From positions 9,810-51,853 of the forward strand of contig MHAF01000019.1 of assembly GCA_001802865.1 (NCBI GenBank): a stretch of DNA of 42,044 nucleotides, given 5' to 3'. The notes beneath the pieces were generated by a model, which was not told the DNA's origin, made no database searches, and saw nothing but the letters and a program-made list of their open reading frames with translations. The stretch is from Ignavibacteria bacterium RBG_16_34_14. Lineage in GTDB: Bacteria; Bacteroidota; Ignavibacteria; Ignavibacteriales; Ignavibacteriaceae. The translations under genes and the position numbers were made by a program. The first letter of the stretch is position 1; every line of letters begins with the position of its first letter. Positions 1 through 7,710 of this stretch are shown here, piece by piece.

Positions 1-636
1 TTTTCTTTCATCAACCATGCTGTTGTAATAATCCACATAAGTAATATTTTGTTTCTTACAATATGATTTTATCATATCATTCAGCTTAACAATTTTTTCT
101 GCAGGTTTTAATCCCGTGTTCCAGTTAAAATCATTTGCAGGAAGAACTGAACAAAGAATAACTTTTATCCTGTTTGCTTCGGCTAACTGATGCATCGAAA
201 CTATGTTTCCGAAAATATCTTTTAGTGAAATAGGACCCGTATTTTCCGCAATGTCATTTATACCTGCCAGGATAGCTACAACTCTTGGCTGCAAATTTAT
301 AACATCATTCCTGAAACGAAGAAGCATCTGCGGAGTTGTCTGTCCGCTTATTCCCCGGTTTATATATCCATTGTCTGCAAAAAAGCTTTTGTCAAATACT
401 TCCCAAAACTCAGTAATTGAATTCCCCATAAAAACAACTCTGTTTTCCCCGGGTTTGGGAGGTGCAAGTTTTTCATTTGCTTTAGCGTACTTTTCAAAAT
501 TTGCAAATTCTTCCAATTTGTTATTCTGGCTGTGAATAGGAAATTGAATTAATAAAAGAAGTAAATAAATAATAGTTTGTAAAGGAAATTTTCTTTTTAC
601 TAAATACCGGCAAACCATATAAATTTTTGGTGACAT
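1..636 (-). CDS. SGNH/GDSL-family hydrolase, 3' end cut by window
   Basis: Reading the minus strand from an ATG at 636 gives 212 open codons that run off the left edge, so the C-terminus is missing. Residues about 18-37 form a hydrophobic signal segment after a basic start (exported). The SGNH blocks are visible: block I GNSITE at 71-76 with the nucleophile Ser73, block II GISGQT at 95-100 (oxyanion Gly), and block III GINDI at 125-129 with Asn127. The block V Asp-x-x-His pair lies beyond the window. Such proteins are esterases, acetylhydrolases or lysophospholipase-like lipases; the substrate cannot be told from sequence. The family assignment is firm; the specific role is unknown. Confidence 0.85.
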   Translation of the reverse strand, partial: MSPKIYMVCRYLVKRKFPLQTIIYLLLLLIQFPIHSQNNKLEEFANFEKYAKANEKLAPPKPGENRVVFMGNSITEFWEVFDKSFFADNGYINRGISGQTTPQMLLRFRNDVINLQPRVVAILAGINDIAENTGPISLKDIFGNIVSMHQLAEANRIKVILCSVLPANDFNWNTGLKPAEKIVKLNDMIKSYCKKQNITYVDYYNSMVDERK

Positions 637-699
637 TTTTTAAATAATAATGGAGGGCATTTCAGCTCTTACATTTTGCCTTTTCACTTATTAAAGAGG

Positions 700-1725
700 T
701 TAGGTGACTACTCGCTCTTTATTTAATTTTTCTTTTAATACTGTTATAATTTCATCAAGATATTTTTCTTCTTCAATATCAATAGCACAGGATGGACCAT
801 TATAAAATTTTTGAACTGGAGCAGATAGACTTACCACAGGATAATTTTCTATAATTTCTTTAACTTTTTCTTCTGGTAACATTATTATAATCCGAATTTT
901 CTTTTTGCGAACTTTTATAAATGCAATATTTCTATCAGAACGAATTGATACATAATAACGTTGAGGATTAAATAACAAATTAGAATCAAACTTTAATATC
1001 TTACTCTTAAGATTACTGTAAATTTTATTCGTTTTATCGCTTACACCATCCAAATGATATTCTTCGGTATAATTTGAAGTCACTTCTTCCTTTTCAACTC
1101 TTTTAATTGAATCAGCATCAGCAAACTGAATATCTCTAAAATCAGGATTTAATGAATAAAGATAATCTTTGTTTGAATAGAATTTTTTTAATATGATAAG
1201 TTTTACCATTTTTCCCCAAGTATCAGTATATGTATCTATTATTTCTGGCAGCTCATCTTTTTCTTCATCAATGACGAGTAATATATTTTGGGAACTTTCA
1301 ATGATATCTTTTATAGATTTATATATTTCTTTCTCACCTAAATATTTTTTGAATTCTTTCTTTAAGCTATTATCACTGCTCACTAATGAAAAAAGTTTTT
1401 CAATTAGTTCGGATTGACTCTGCTGATTTTTAATAAAGGCAAAGAATTTTGTTACTTGGGGGAAAATGTGTTTATAAAAATCGTGAGAAGATAATTCTAC
1501 CTCCACAATATAAAATTCAGGATTATCCGGTTCAGAGAAGTCAAATAAAAAACCATCAGGGACTGTAGCACCAATGAATTTAGAATCAATCTTCTTTTTA
1601 GATTCTACAAAAATAGACTGCGTGCCAAAAAACAATTGAGCATTTTTTATTACATCTGATTCAATATCTTCTTCTTTTAGATAAAGGTATTCATAATATT
1701 TTTGGTTTTGATTAAATAATACCAT
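700..1725 (-). CDS. Hypothetical protein with PD-(D/E)xK-like N-terminus
   Basis: A 341-aa soluble protein with no signal peptide or membrane segment. The ATG at 1725 is preceded by GGAG at good spacing, which supports the start. Near residues 56-78 it reads VPDGFLFDF then YIVEVEL, and then a PQVTKF stretch. This Asp...Glu-x-Glu...Gln layout resembles the PD-(D/E)xK nuclease core, though with Glu where Lys is usual, so activity is uncertain. The last ~130 residues (beta-rich, with SDRNIAFIKVRKKK and a closing amphipathic helix) remind me of the DUF5655-type domain found in uncharacterised proteins and some restriction-related genes; this is a recollection of the pattern, not a search result. 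It stands alone, next to another unrecognised gene of similar flavour. Confidence 0.6.
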   Translation of the reverse strand: MVLFNQNQKYYEYLYLKEEDIESDVIKNAQLFFGTQSIFVESKKKIDSKFIGATVPDGFLFDFSEPDNPEFYIVEVELSSHDFYKHIFPQVTKFFAFIKNQQSQSELIEKLFSLVSSDNSLKKEFKKYLGEKEIYKSIKDIIESSQNILLVIDEEKDELPEIIDTYTDTWGKMVKLIILKKFYSNKDYLYSLNPDFRDIQFADADSIKRVEKEEVTSNYTEEYHLDGVSDKTNKIYSNLKSKILKFDSNLLFNPQRYYVSIRSDRNIAFIKVRKKKIRIIIMLPEEKVKEIIENYPVVSLSAPVQKFYNGPSCAIDIEEEKYLDEIITVLKEKLNKERVVT

Positions 1726-1753
1726 TTGAAATTACTCCACTTTTTTATTAAGC

Positions 1754-1774
1754 AACATAACAGCGTGTTATGTT
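1754..1774. repeat. Short perfect inverted repeat upstream of the 341-aa gene
   Basis: AACATAACA, three bases (GCG), then TGTTATGTT: a perfect 9-bp stem just upstream of the gene starting at 1725. Read on the minus strand it starts with GTTTAAC and contains ATAACACGC followed by TGTTAT, words that also occur at the recombination-like site near 24115-24140. It may be a remnant of an attC-type site or an operator. There is no U-run, so a terminator is unlikely. Confidence 0.4.
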
Positions 1775-1897
1775 AAACCACAACAGCCAATGATTTATTT
1801 TGTAAGAACAATTCACTGCTCTTAACTTTTTACTTATTTAAAGATGTTATAAACCTTTAATAAGAAAATATTTCCTTCAATGAGATTGGATCTATAA

Positions 1898-2557
1898 TTA
1901 CAATTTTATTAAACTACCTCTGTTCAATGAATAATTTTTTAATTCAGCAAAATCTTCTTGATCTATATCTAATCCAATATGATCAATTAATAATAACCAC
2001 CAATAATGATATTTCGACTTATATTTTTTTATTTTTTCAGATTTCTCAGCAATACAAAATGAAGTATTTTCAACCAACAATCCAACTAACCATCCTCCAC
2101 TATCAAAGTCGTGATTGATACCCAAACGAAATAAGTTTTCATGTTTTTTTGTTGCTTCTATAAACCGAAGTGAAATATTTTGGTTAACAATATGTTTTGC
2201 GGGAAAGAATTTTGGATTACTTAGGAATCTCTCAAGTGTGTCTTTAATCTCCTTTTTAAGAACTTTTGTTTTTTGTGTTATAGGGCGCCTATAATCAATT
2301 GCTACAAAATATGACTTATCATTCGATGAATATGAATTAAAGCAATTCTTTAGTAATTGATGTATTTTAATGGTAGCTCTTTCAATACCTTCAACTTCCA
2401 ATCCTTTAAAATAATTTTGATTCAATCTTCTAACTTCTATAGCAAGTTTATTTTCAAATGCAAAATCTGGAGGGCAATTTCCTTCTGGTTCAAATTTTGG
2501 AATTCCATTACCAAGAGTTTTTAAATATTCTAATGCTAATTTTTCGTCTTTATTCAT
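1898..2557 (-). CDS. Hypothetical protein, possible nuclease-like fold
   Basis: A 219-aa cytoplasmic protein starting at an ATG at 2557. I do not recognise the family. Residues about 27-45 read CPPDFAF then LAIEVRRL, which fits a divergent PD-(D/E)xK motif with Arg in place of the catalytic Lys. Several aromatic-rich strands follow (SYFVAIDY, GGWLVGLLVE, YHYWWLLLIDHIGL). No membrane segment or signal peptide is seen. The gene lies upstream of the 341-aa gene on the same strand with a 172-bp gap. The two could be a small accessory or defence-type pair, but nothing else in the neighbourhood confirms that. Confidence 0.55.
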   Translation of the reverse strand: MNKDEKLALEYLKTLGNGIPKFEPEGNCPPDFAFENKLAIEVRRLNQNYFKGLEVEGIERATIKIHQLLKNCFNSYSSNDKSYFVAIDYRRPITQKTKVLKKEIKDTLERFLSNPKFFPAKHIVNQNISLRFIEATKKHENLFRLGINHDFDSGGWLVGLLVENTSFCIAEKSEKIKKYKSKYHYWWLLLIDHIGLDIDQEDFAELKNYSLNRGSLIKL

Positions 2558-2561
2558 ATTT

Positions 2562-2660
2562 TTATATTCGATCTGCTTTCCAAGGATTCCCGCTTTCTTC
2601 TAAAAAATGTCCAACTATAACAAGCTGTTTAAATTTCAGCAAAATTTTAATTTTTTTCAA
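2562..2660 (-). CDS. Possible 32-aa leader ORF before the 219-aa gene
   Basis: A short frame starting at TTG 2660 encodes a basic N-terminus followed by GHFLEESGNPWKADRI and stops five bases before the ATG at 2557. The residue composition of its C-terminal half looks protein-like, while the start region is a poly-A/T tract and no clear ribosome binding site is seen. It could be a translated leader, the tail of a decayed gene, or chance. Confidence 0.2.
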   Translation of the reverse strand: MKKIKILLKFKQLVIVGHFLEESGNPWKADRI

Positions 2661-2731
2661 TAAAAATTTTTAAAATTCAAAAAGTAATATTTTACCTTTA
2701 GCAAGGAATAAGAGTGGTATTTAATTTATCT

Positions 2732-3223
2732 TCATTTGATTTTCCATTTCGGTATCCATCTATTAACAGAATTCTTATATCCGATATAACTCTCTCCAAA
2801 TCTTCTCTCAAGTCCAGGTTCTTCAACAAAAACAACAAACAAATGAAATAGAAAAAACAGAATTACAGTTAGAATTAAAATTGATATTGAATGATGATAC
2901 AATCCAAATCCAACTAACAAAATAAATCCTCCTATGTACATTGGATTACGAACATATTTATAAGAATCAATCGCTACAAACTCAGTTGGAGGATCAAAAA
3001 CTGCAGGAGTTCCCTTCCCTCTTAAAATAAATACCAATACACAAATTAAGCCTAGCATTCCACCTAAAGTTATTAAGACAATTCCAACTGGTCTTGTCCA
3101 TAAAGGTAACATCAAACCAATTCTCTCATCATAAACACGAACACTCAAAGCTATCCAGCCAAAGAAAAGGATAAATGCAGGAACATAAATAAATGATCTT
3201 AGAATATTAAAAAGAGTTTTCAA
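2732..3223 (-). CDS. ICMT/PEMT-family membrane methyltransferase
   Basis: Integral membrane protein with about four hydrophobic segments. The C-terminal half carries the isoprenylcysteine carboxyl-methyltransferase/phospholipid-methyltransferase signature: RNPMYIGG, then a hydrophobic hairpin, then EEPGLERRFGESYIGYKNSV, where the Glu-Glu and Arg residues bind S-adenosylmethionine. The frame stays open to an ATG at 3280, but that codon lies inside the tRNA-Arg gene, so the true start must be further in. I chose TTG at 3223, giving 163 residues. The methyl acceptor in bacteria of this type is unknown. Confidence 0.75.
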   Translation of the reverse strand: MKTLFNILRSFIYVPAFILFFGWIALSVRVYDERIGLMLPLWTRPVGIVLITLGGMLGLICVLVFILRGKGTPAVFDPPTEFVAIDSYKYVRNPMYIGGFILLVGFGLYHHSISILILTVILFFLFHLFVVFVEEPGLERRFGESYIGYKNSVNRWIPKWKIK

Positions 3224-3253
3224 TTGGACATTACTGGATTTGATTTTAAGAAG

Positions 3254-3327
3254 TACGCCCGGTAGGATTCGAACCCACAACCCTCAGATCCGAAGTCTGA
3301 TGCTCTATCCAGTTGAGCTACGGGCGC
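3254..3327 (-). tRNA. tRNA-Arg (anticodon TCG)
   Basis: The minus strand folds into a full cloverleaf: acceptor GCGCCCG pairs with CGGGCGT (one G-U at the end), a D-arm with AGCTCAACTGGATAGAGC, an anticodon stem TCAGA/TCTGA around loop CTTCGGA (anticodon TCG), and a T-loop GGTTCGAATCC. The 3' CCA is not encoded. It reads CGA codons. Confidence 0.95.
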
Positions 3328-3504
3328 TTAGAATTTACAATTAACAATGTATAATTTACAATTTTCCCAAGAATATTTTCATCACTTCATTCAATCATTT
3401 AATCACATTTCTTTTGTATTTTCATCAGCATAAGATTTAATTTCATAGCAAGGACAAACTATAACATAATGAATAAATATCTTCATAATCACAAATCATA
3501 TATA

Positions 3505-3750
3505 CATTGTACTCCTGACGGAGTACTGATTTCTCCTTTTACCTGCTACAAACATTCAACTCCTCTGGAGTTAGTCAACTTTTTTATAGTGTCGAAGTTA
3601 ACTCCGTTAGGAGTTATATGTTTGTAGAACAGAAAATATTTAACTCCTTTGTAGCGGTCAACTTTTTTATAGTATCAAAGTTAACTCCTTAGGAGTTATA
3701 TGTTTGTAGAAAGAGAAAAAACAAAAGAATATGAACTCCGGAGGAGTTCA
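3505..3750. repeat. Cluster of ACTCC/GGAGT palindromes in a 500-bp gene-free gap
   Basis: The gap between the tRNA and tadA holds at least five copies of a short palindrome, AACTCC-N(2-4)-GGAGTT, at about 3510-3525, 3558-3572, 3599-3616, 3681-3698 and 3733-3749, plus a decayed half at 3641-3648. Several copies are joined by the same flanks: CTACAAACAT before, or ATGTTTGTAG after, and GTCAACTTTTTTATAGT between. This is the architecture of a REP-like interspersed element with head-to-tail and inverted copies. No coding potential is seen in 3330-3829. Confidence 0.85.
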
Positions 3751-3829
3751 ATGTTAATAACAATTCATTTGTTTATTTCTTTTCCATTTTGCTAAAGATT
3801 TGTGAACAAAGACTAAAACTTGGATTTAA

Positions 3830-3949
3830 GTGAATAAGAAATCAGTCATTCGAATAAGTCTTAAAAGCTGGCTTCTTATAATTTCTCTGGCAATAGAAAT
3901 TCTTTTTATAGTTATTTTACCCATTATGTTAATTAAGATTCAGATTTAA
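3830..3949 (+). CDS. Possible 39-aa single-pass membrane peptide
   Basis: A GTG at 3830 opens a 39-codon frame: a basic start (NKKSVIRISLKSW) followed by one clear hydrophobic segment, LLIISLAIEILFIVILPIML. The stop TAA at 3947-3949 abuts the tadA ATG directly, which suggests translational coupling. The charge layout (positive inside, then helix) is convincing for a small membrane protein. The weak ribosome binding site and unknown conservation keep confidence modest. Confidence 0.4.
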   Translation: MNKKSVIRISLKSWLLIISLAIEILFIVILPIMLIKIQI

Positions 3950-4441
3950 ATGCTTTTTTCAAAAGAAAGCCTGAGGTTTATGCGTTCTGCTTTGAAAGAA
4001 GCAGGTAAAGCATTTGAGATGGGTGAGGTTCCAATCGGAGCAGTTATTATACATAATAACCAGGTAATTGGTAAAGGTCATAACCAGGTTGAAACTCTGA
4101 AAGATCCAACAGCTCATGCCGAAATGATTGCAATAACTGCTGCAGCAAACCATATTGGTGACTGGAGATTGAATGAATGTGATATTTATATTACCGTTGA
4201 GCCTTGCATAATGTGCACAGGAGCAATACTTAATGCAAGATTAAGAAACCTCTTCTTTGCCGAATTCGACCCAAAGTTTGGAGCCTGTGGTTCACTTTAT
4301 AATTTACCAGTCGAAAAGAAATATAACCATATAGTTAATGTTTTTTCCGGGCTCTGTGCAGATGAAAGCCGTAAGCTGCTTCAGGAATTTTTCAGGAGTT
4401 TAAGAGATATTGAGAAACAGAATCCGGAATCTTATTCTTAA
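3950..4441 (+). CDS. tadA: tRNA-specific adenosine-34 deaminase
   Basis: Deaminates A34 to inosine in tRNA-Arg(ACG), letting it read several Arg codons. The cytidine/deoxycytidylate deaminase zinc site is complete: His56-Ala-Glu58 (HAE, with Glu as the proton shuttle) and Pro85-Cys86-x-x-Cys89 (PCIMC). The 163-residue length and the downstream FFRSLR tail match TadA. The ATG at 3950 follows the stop of a small membrane ORF with no gap. The next gene, adk, lies 77 bp on in the same direction and may have its own promoter. Confidence 0.93.
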   Translation: MLFSKESLRFMRSALKEAGKAFEMGEVPIGAVIIHNNQVIGKGHNQVETLKDPTAHAEMIAITAAANHIGDWRLNECDIYITVEPCIMCTGAILNARLRNLFFAEFDPKFGACGSLYNLPVEKKYNHIVNVFSGLCADESRKLLQEFFRSLRDIEKQNPESYS

Positions 4442-4518
4442 TGCTTATCAAAAATTTATCGTATCTTGAATAAAAGCTTTAATAATAATAATTTGCAATA
4501 AATTATTTTAAGGTTTTT

Positions 4519-5160
4519 ATGCGGATAATTCTTTTCGGTTCACCAGGGGTTGGTAAGGGAACTCAAGCCAAAATTCTATCAGGAAATTTAAACATACCTC
4601 ATATTTCAACGGGAGATATTTTAAGATCTGCATTTGATAAAAAAACTCAGCTCGGTATTGAAGCAAAAAAGCTTATGGATAAAGGTGAACTTGTTCCTGA
4701 TAATATTATGATTGGGATCATTCGCGATACTCTGCAGGAAGAGAAATGTAAAAACGGATTTATACTTGATGGCTTTCCAAGAACAACAGCTCAGGCTGAA
4801 GAACTGGAGGAACTGTTAAATGAACTTAATATAAATCAAAAAAAAATAATTGATATTACCGCAGATGAGGAAGAAATAATCCAGCGTCTTACTAACAGAA
4901 GAGCCTGCAAAGTATGTAACCGTATATTTGTTTTATTTGAAATTGAAGGCAGGAATACTTGTCCTAGCTGTGGAGCAAAAGATAGTTTTTATCAGAGAAG
5001 TGATGATAAGGAAGAAGTTATCCGGAAAAGGCTTGAAGTCTTTAATAATACAACTAAGCCTGTCCTAAATTATTATGAAAAAAATAACAAGGTAATTTAT
5101 GTAAATGGGATAGGATCAATAGAAGAAATTACACAAAGGATCCTGGAAAAAGTTGAATAA
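4519..5160 (+). CDS. adk: Adenylate kinase, zinc-type lid
   Basis: Catalyses ATP + AMP = 2 ADP in the cytoplasm. The Walker A loop GSPGVGKGT is at 7-15, the AMP-binding STGDILR at 30-36 and DGFPRT at 84-89. The LID domain carries four cysteines at 130, 133, 148 and 151 in a C-x2-C...C-x2-C arrangement, so it binds structural zinc as in Gram-positive and many Bacteroidota enzymes. The length of 213 aa is typical of the long form. It is the last plus-strand gene before the long minus-strand block. Confidence 0.96.
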   Translation: MRIILFGSPGVGKGTQAKILSGNLNIPHISTGDILRSAFDKKTQLGIEAKKLMDKGELVPDNIMIGIIRDTLQEEKCKNGFILDGFPRTTAQAEELEELLNELNINQKKIIDITADEEEIIQRLTNRRACKVCNRIFVLFEIEGRNTCPSCGAKDSFYQRSDDKEEVIRKRLEVFNNTTKPVLNYYEKNNKVIYVNGIGSIEEITQRILEKVE

Positions 5161-5212
5161 GAGTTCAAGTTCAAGTGTAAGTTCAAGAACATGCATTCAT
5201 GCAATAAATCGC

Positions 5213-5893
5213 TTATTCTATTTTTTGTTTTAGTACGCCCCTGTAAACTTTTCCATTTTCAATTTTAATAATCTTAGCATCATACTTCTTTACAATCTCA
5301 TAATTATGAGTAGCAATAAGAACTGCTGTACCTTTCGAATTTATTTTTTTGAATAATTCAACTATTTCATAAGAAGTTTCAGGATCAAGATTTCCTGTCG
5401 GCTCATCTGCAAGTAAAAGAAAAGGATTATTAATGATTGCCCTTGCAATTGCAATTCTCTGTTTCTCCCCTCCGGATAATTCATCAGGTTTGCTGTTTTT
5501 CCTATGGCTCAAACCAACTTCCGAGAGAGCATTGAATACTCTTTTTTTAATTTCAACTCTGGGAGTCCCTGTTGCCTCAAGAATAAAAGCAAGGTTATCG
5601 GAAATTGTTCTGTCACGCAAGAGTTTAAAATCCTGGAAAACAATTCCAAGCTTTCTTCTTAAGAAAGGTAATTGATGAGGTTTTATTGTTTTAGAATTAT
5701 ATTCCCCCACCTGAACATTACCAGACTGCGGAAAGATATTCATATAAACAATCTGAAGTATAGTGCTTTTACCTGAACCACTCTTTCCAATTAAAAAACA
5801 AAAATCATTGTCATCAAGCTCAAAATTCAGTTCTGTAAAAACAGTCTGATTAGGATAACCGAATTCGACATTATTAAATGAGAGCATGTGCAT
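5213..5893 (-). CDS. ftsE: Cell-division ABC transporter ATPase FtsE
   Basis: ATPase partner of FtsX at the divisome, where the pair controls peptidoglycan hydrolases. Walker A GKSGSGKST is at 36-44, the Q-loop VFQDFKLL at about 85-92, the signature LSGGE at 139-143, Walker B LLLADEP at 159-165 and a switch His in ATHNYE. The phrases VFQDF.LL and PTGNLDP are typical of FtsE rather than LolD or MacB. ftsX is not adjacent, since a methyltransferase gene lies upstream. ATG at 5893 or 5887 are both possible starts. Confidence 0.85.
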   Translation of the reverse strand: MHMLSFNNVEFGYPNQTVFTELNFELDDNDFCFLIGKSGSGKSTILQIVYMNIFPQSGNVQVGEYNSKTIKPHQLPFLRRKLGIVFQDFKLLRDRTISDNLAFILEATGTPRVEIKKRVFNALSEVGLSHRKNSKPDELSGGEKQRIAIARAIINNPFLLLADEPTGNLDPETSYEIVELFKKINSKGTAVLIATHNYEIVKKYDAKIIKIENGKVYRGVLKQKIE

Positions 5894-5904
5894 TCCTTAT
5901 AATA

Positions 5905-6020
5905 AGGCTTGAGGTATAAGGTATAGGGAATAAAGGTATAAGGTAAAACTTAATTTAAACTCAAAATATTTTAAAAGATATAATACCATATACCTTTATA
6001 CTTTATACCCCTATACCTTT
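5905..6020. repeat. Imperfect inverted repeat of GGTATA words
   Basis: The left arm (5911-5945) is made of AGGTATA-type words (GGTATAAGGTATAGGG, then AAAGGTATAAGG). The right arm (5984-6018) is its near-complement (ATACCTTTATACTTTATA, then CCCCTATACC). It fills the space between the methyltransferase and ftsE and overlaps the 3' end of the methyltransferase frame. It may form a long hairpin acting as a terminator, or be a dispersed repeat. Confidence 0.6.
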
Positions 6021-6740
6021 TTTAACTATAAACTGAACTCGTTTAGAATTTTCTTTAGCTTCCCTGAAAGAAAAAGCTTCAAAACAATTTAATACAAACA
6101 ACTCTGCTTCATTAAGGAGATTGAAATAAACCGGGAAGGGATAAATCTTCTGCTTATGAACTTCTTTATAAATAGTTCCATCCTGCATTTTTATATCAAA
6201 AATGTTGCAATGAATTTTACTATGTTTATTGTAAATGCTGATATGATCGTATTCAACATTATTGCCTTTCCCGCTTTTTTCATGATTAGCAACAAACAAT
6301 TCACTGTTTCGTTCAAGACTGACATCAAAGGTAAATATTCCATCATCGTTAAGAATTTTTTTAACTTCAATAAATAATTTAAGAAGATCTTTTTCTTTTA
6401 TAAGATAATTAACGCTGTCGAAAGTGGAATAAATGAGGTCAAATTTTTTTTTAAAAGGTAAACTAATCATTTCACAACATACTTTAGAAAAACCGCTTTG
6501 TTTACTTAAAAGCATTTCAATGCTTTTATCCGTTACTAAAATATTCGAATAATACTTTTGAAAGATATTTGAGAACTTACCGTTTCCACCGGCAAGTTCT
6601 AATACATTTGCATCTTTATAAACTAAATCCTTACAAATTTTATGAACATACTTTGTCCACAAATCATAATTTACATGATTCATCAGGTGATCATAAACCA
6701 ATGCAAGTTTTTTATACGGTTTTGTTTTTATTTTTTTCAT
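6003..6740 (-). CDS. Class I SAM-dependent methyltransferase
   Basis: A 245-aa soluble protein with the Rossmann motif I VLELAGGNGKF near residues 47-56, motif II around ILVTDKSIEML, and a LIYSTFDSVNYL segment as motif IV. This fits a small-molecule or protein methyltransferase of the class I fold, and nothing further specifies the substrate. Its start overlaps the end of pdxA by 29 bp in another frame, so the two are co-transcribed. The 3' end runs into a GGTATA inverted repeat, and the last codons lie in that repeat, which may have altered the C-terminus. Confidence 0.8.
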   Translation of the reverse strand: MKKIKTKPYKKLALVYDHLMNHVNYDLWTKYVHKICKDLVYKDANVLELAGGNGKFSNIFQKYYSNILVTDKSIEMLLSKQSGFSKVCCEMISLPFKKKFDLIYSTFDSVNYLIKEKDLLKLFIEVKKILNDDGIFTFDVSLERNSELFVANHEKSGKGNNVEYDHISIYNKHSKIHCNIFDIKMQDGTIYKEVHKQKIYPFPVYFNLLNEAELFVLNCFEAFSFREAKENSKRVQFIVKKGIGV

Positions 6741-7710
6741 TCTTTTTTCTGTTGAATGAAATCAACCTTGCATATTTATAAGCCTCAAAAATACTTCCTT
6801 CGTCTGCACGATTTTTCCAGGCAATATCATAAGCAACACCATGGTCAGGTGAAGTTCTTACTATATTCAACCCTGCTGTAAAATTAACTCCCGAAGAGAA
6901 ATTAATCATCTTAAATGGAATCAAAACCTGGTCGTGATACATTCCAAGTATAAGATCAAAATCTTTATATTTTTTTGAAGCAAAGAAAGCATCCGGAGAA
7001 AACGGGCCTTCTATATTTCTATTAAAGGTTTTTATTAAAGGTTTAATTATTTTTTCTTCCTCATCACCAATTAATCCATTCTCCCCTGCGTGAGGATTTA
7101 ATCCAAGGACTGCTATTCTTGGATGTGGAATATTCAAATCATTTTTTAGAGATAAAGTAATTGTATCCAAGGATTTTCTCAGATGTTCTTTAGTAAGTAA
7201 TTGTGAGATCTTTTTAATTGGATGATGTATGGTTAGTAAAGCTGCTCTCATATTTTTAGATAAGAACATCATTACAAAATTTTTTGAACAAGACCATTCA
7301 GCAAGTAATTCAGTATGACCAGGAAAAGAAATTCCTGCAAGGTTAAAAGCCGTTTTTGAAATAGGAGCAGTAATTAAAGCATCAGCAAGTTTCTGAGAAG
7401 TTAATTCAAACGCATGCTTAATAGATTCGAAAGAGGTTTTACCTGAAGCTGCAGTTGGTTTACCAGGAGTAATTCTTGAATTACCAATATCAATTACCTG
7501 AACAGGAGCTATTGAACTCTTGTCAAGTTTCTTTACTATTTCATATTTGAATTTTGGTTTTATAAGCCGGATTGTTTCAGAAAAAACATTTGAGGGACAA
7601 ACAAAATAGATGCAGGTGTTTTTATTTCTGTAAATTCTGTTGAGAGTTTTAATTACTATTTCAGGGCCAATACCATTTATATCACCACAGGTAAATACAA
7701 ACTTTCTCAT
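6712..7710 (-). CDS. pdxA: 4-hydroxythreonine-4-phosphate dehydrogenase
   Basis: Oxidises 4-phosphohydroxy-L-threonine for pyridoxal 5'-phosphate synthesis (DXP-dependent route). Features: N-terminal CGDINGIGPEIV, ITAPISK with the substrate lysine, the metal ligand His in FPGHTELLAEW, LGLNPHAGENG in the middle, and GMYHDQVLIPFK followed by TSPDHGVAYDIAW near the end. The 332-aa length is normal. Its ATG overlaps the stop of the GWxTD gene (TAATG), and its tail overlaps the methyltransferase start, so the three genes form one transcription unit. Confidence 0.95.
   Translation of the reverse strand: MRKFVFTCGDINGIGPEIVIKTLNRIYRNKNTCIYFVCPSNVFSETIRLIKPKFKYEIVKKLDKSSIAPVQVIDIGNSRITPGKPTAASGKTSFESIKHAFELTSQKLADALITAPISKTAFNLAGISFPGHTELLAEWSCSKNFVMMFLSKNMRAALLTIHHPIKKISQLLTKEHLRKSLDTITLSLKNDLNIPHPRIAVLGLNPHAGENGLIGDEEEKIIKPLIKTFNRNIEGPFSPDAFFASKKYKDFDLILGMYHDQVLIPFKMINFSSGVNFTAGLNIVRTSPDHGVAYDIAWKNRADEGSIFEAYKYARLISFNRKKNEKNKNKTV

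Noticed and set aside
640-702. attC-like R'' box (ACCTAAC) at the stop of the 341-aa gene
   Set aside because: The stop lies in a perfect RYYYAAC box, but no matching GTTRRRY box or inner stems follow, so I do not call a site.
1193-1417. Plus-strand frame opposite the 341-aa gene
   Set aside because: Low-complexity Ser/Phe/Ile frame that is the shadow of a coding gene; no ribosome binding site.
3233-3280. N-terminal extension of the ICMT-family protein to the ATG at 3280
   Set aside because: It would lie inside the tRNA-Arg gene.
3505-3750. CRISPR array in the palindrome cluster
   Set aside because: Repeat units are short palindromes with irregular spacing and shared linkers, not constant repeats with unique spacers, and no cas genes are present.
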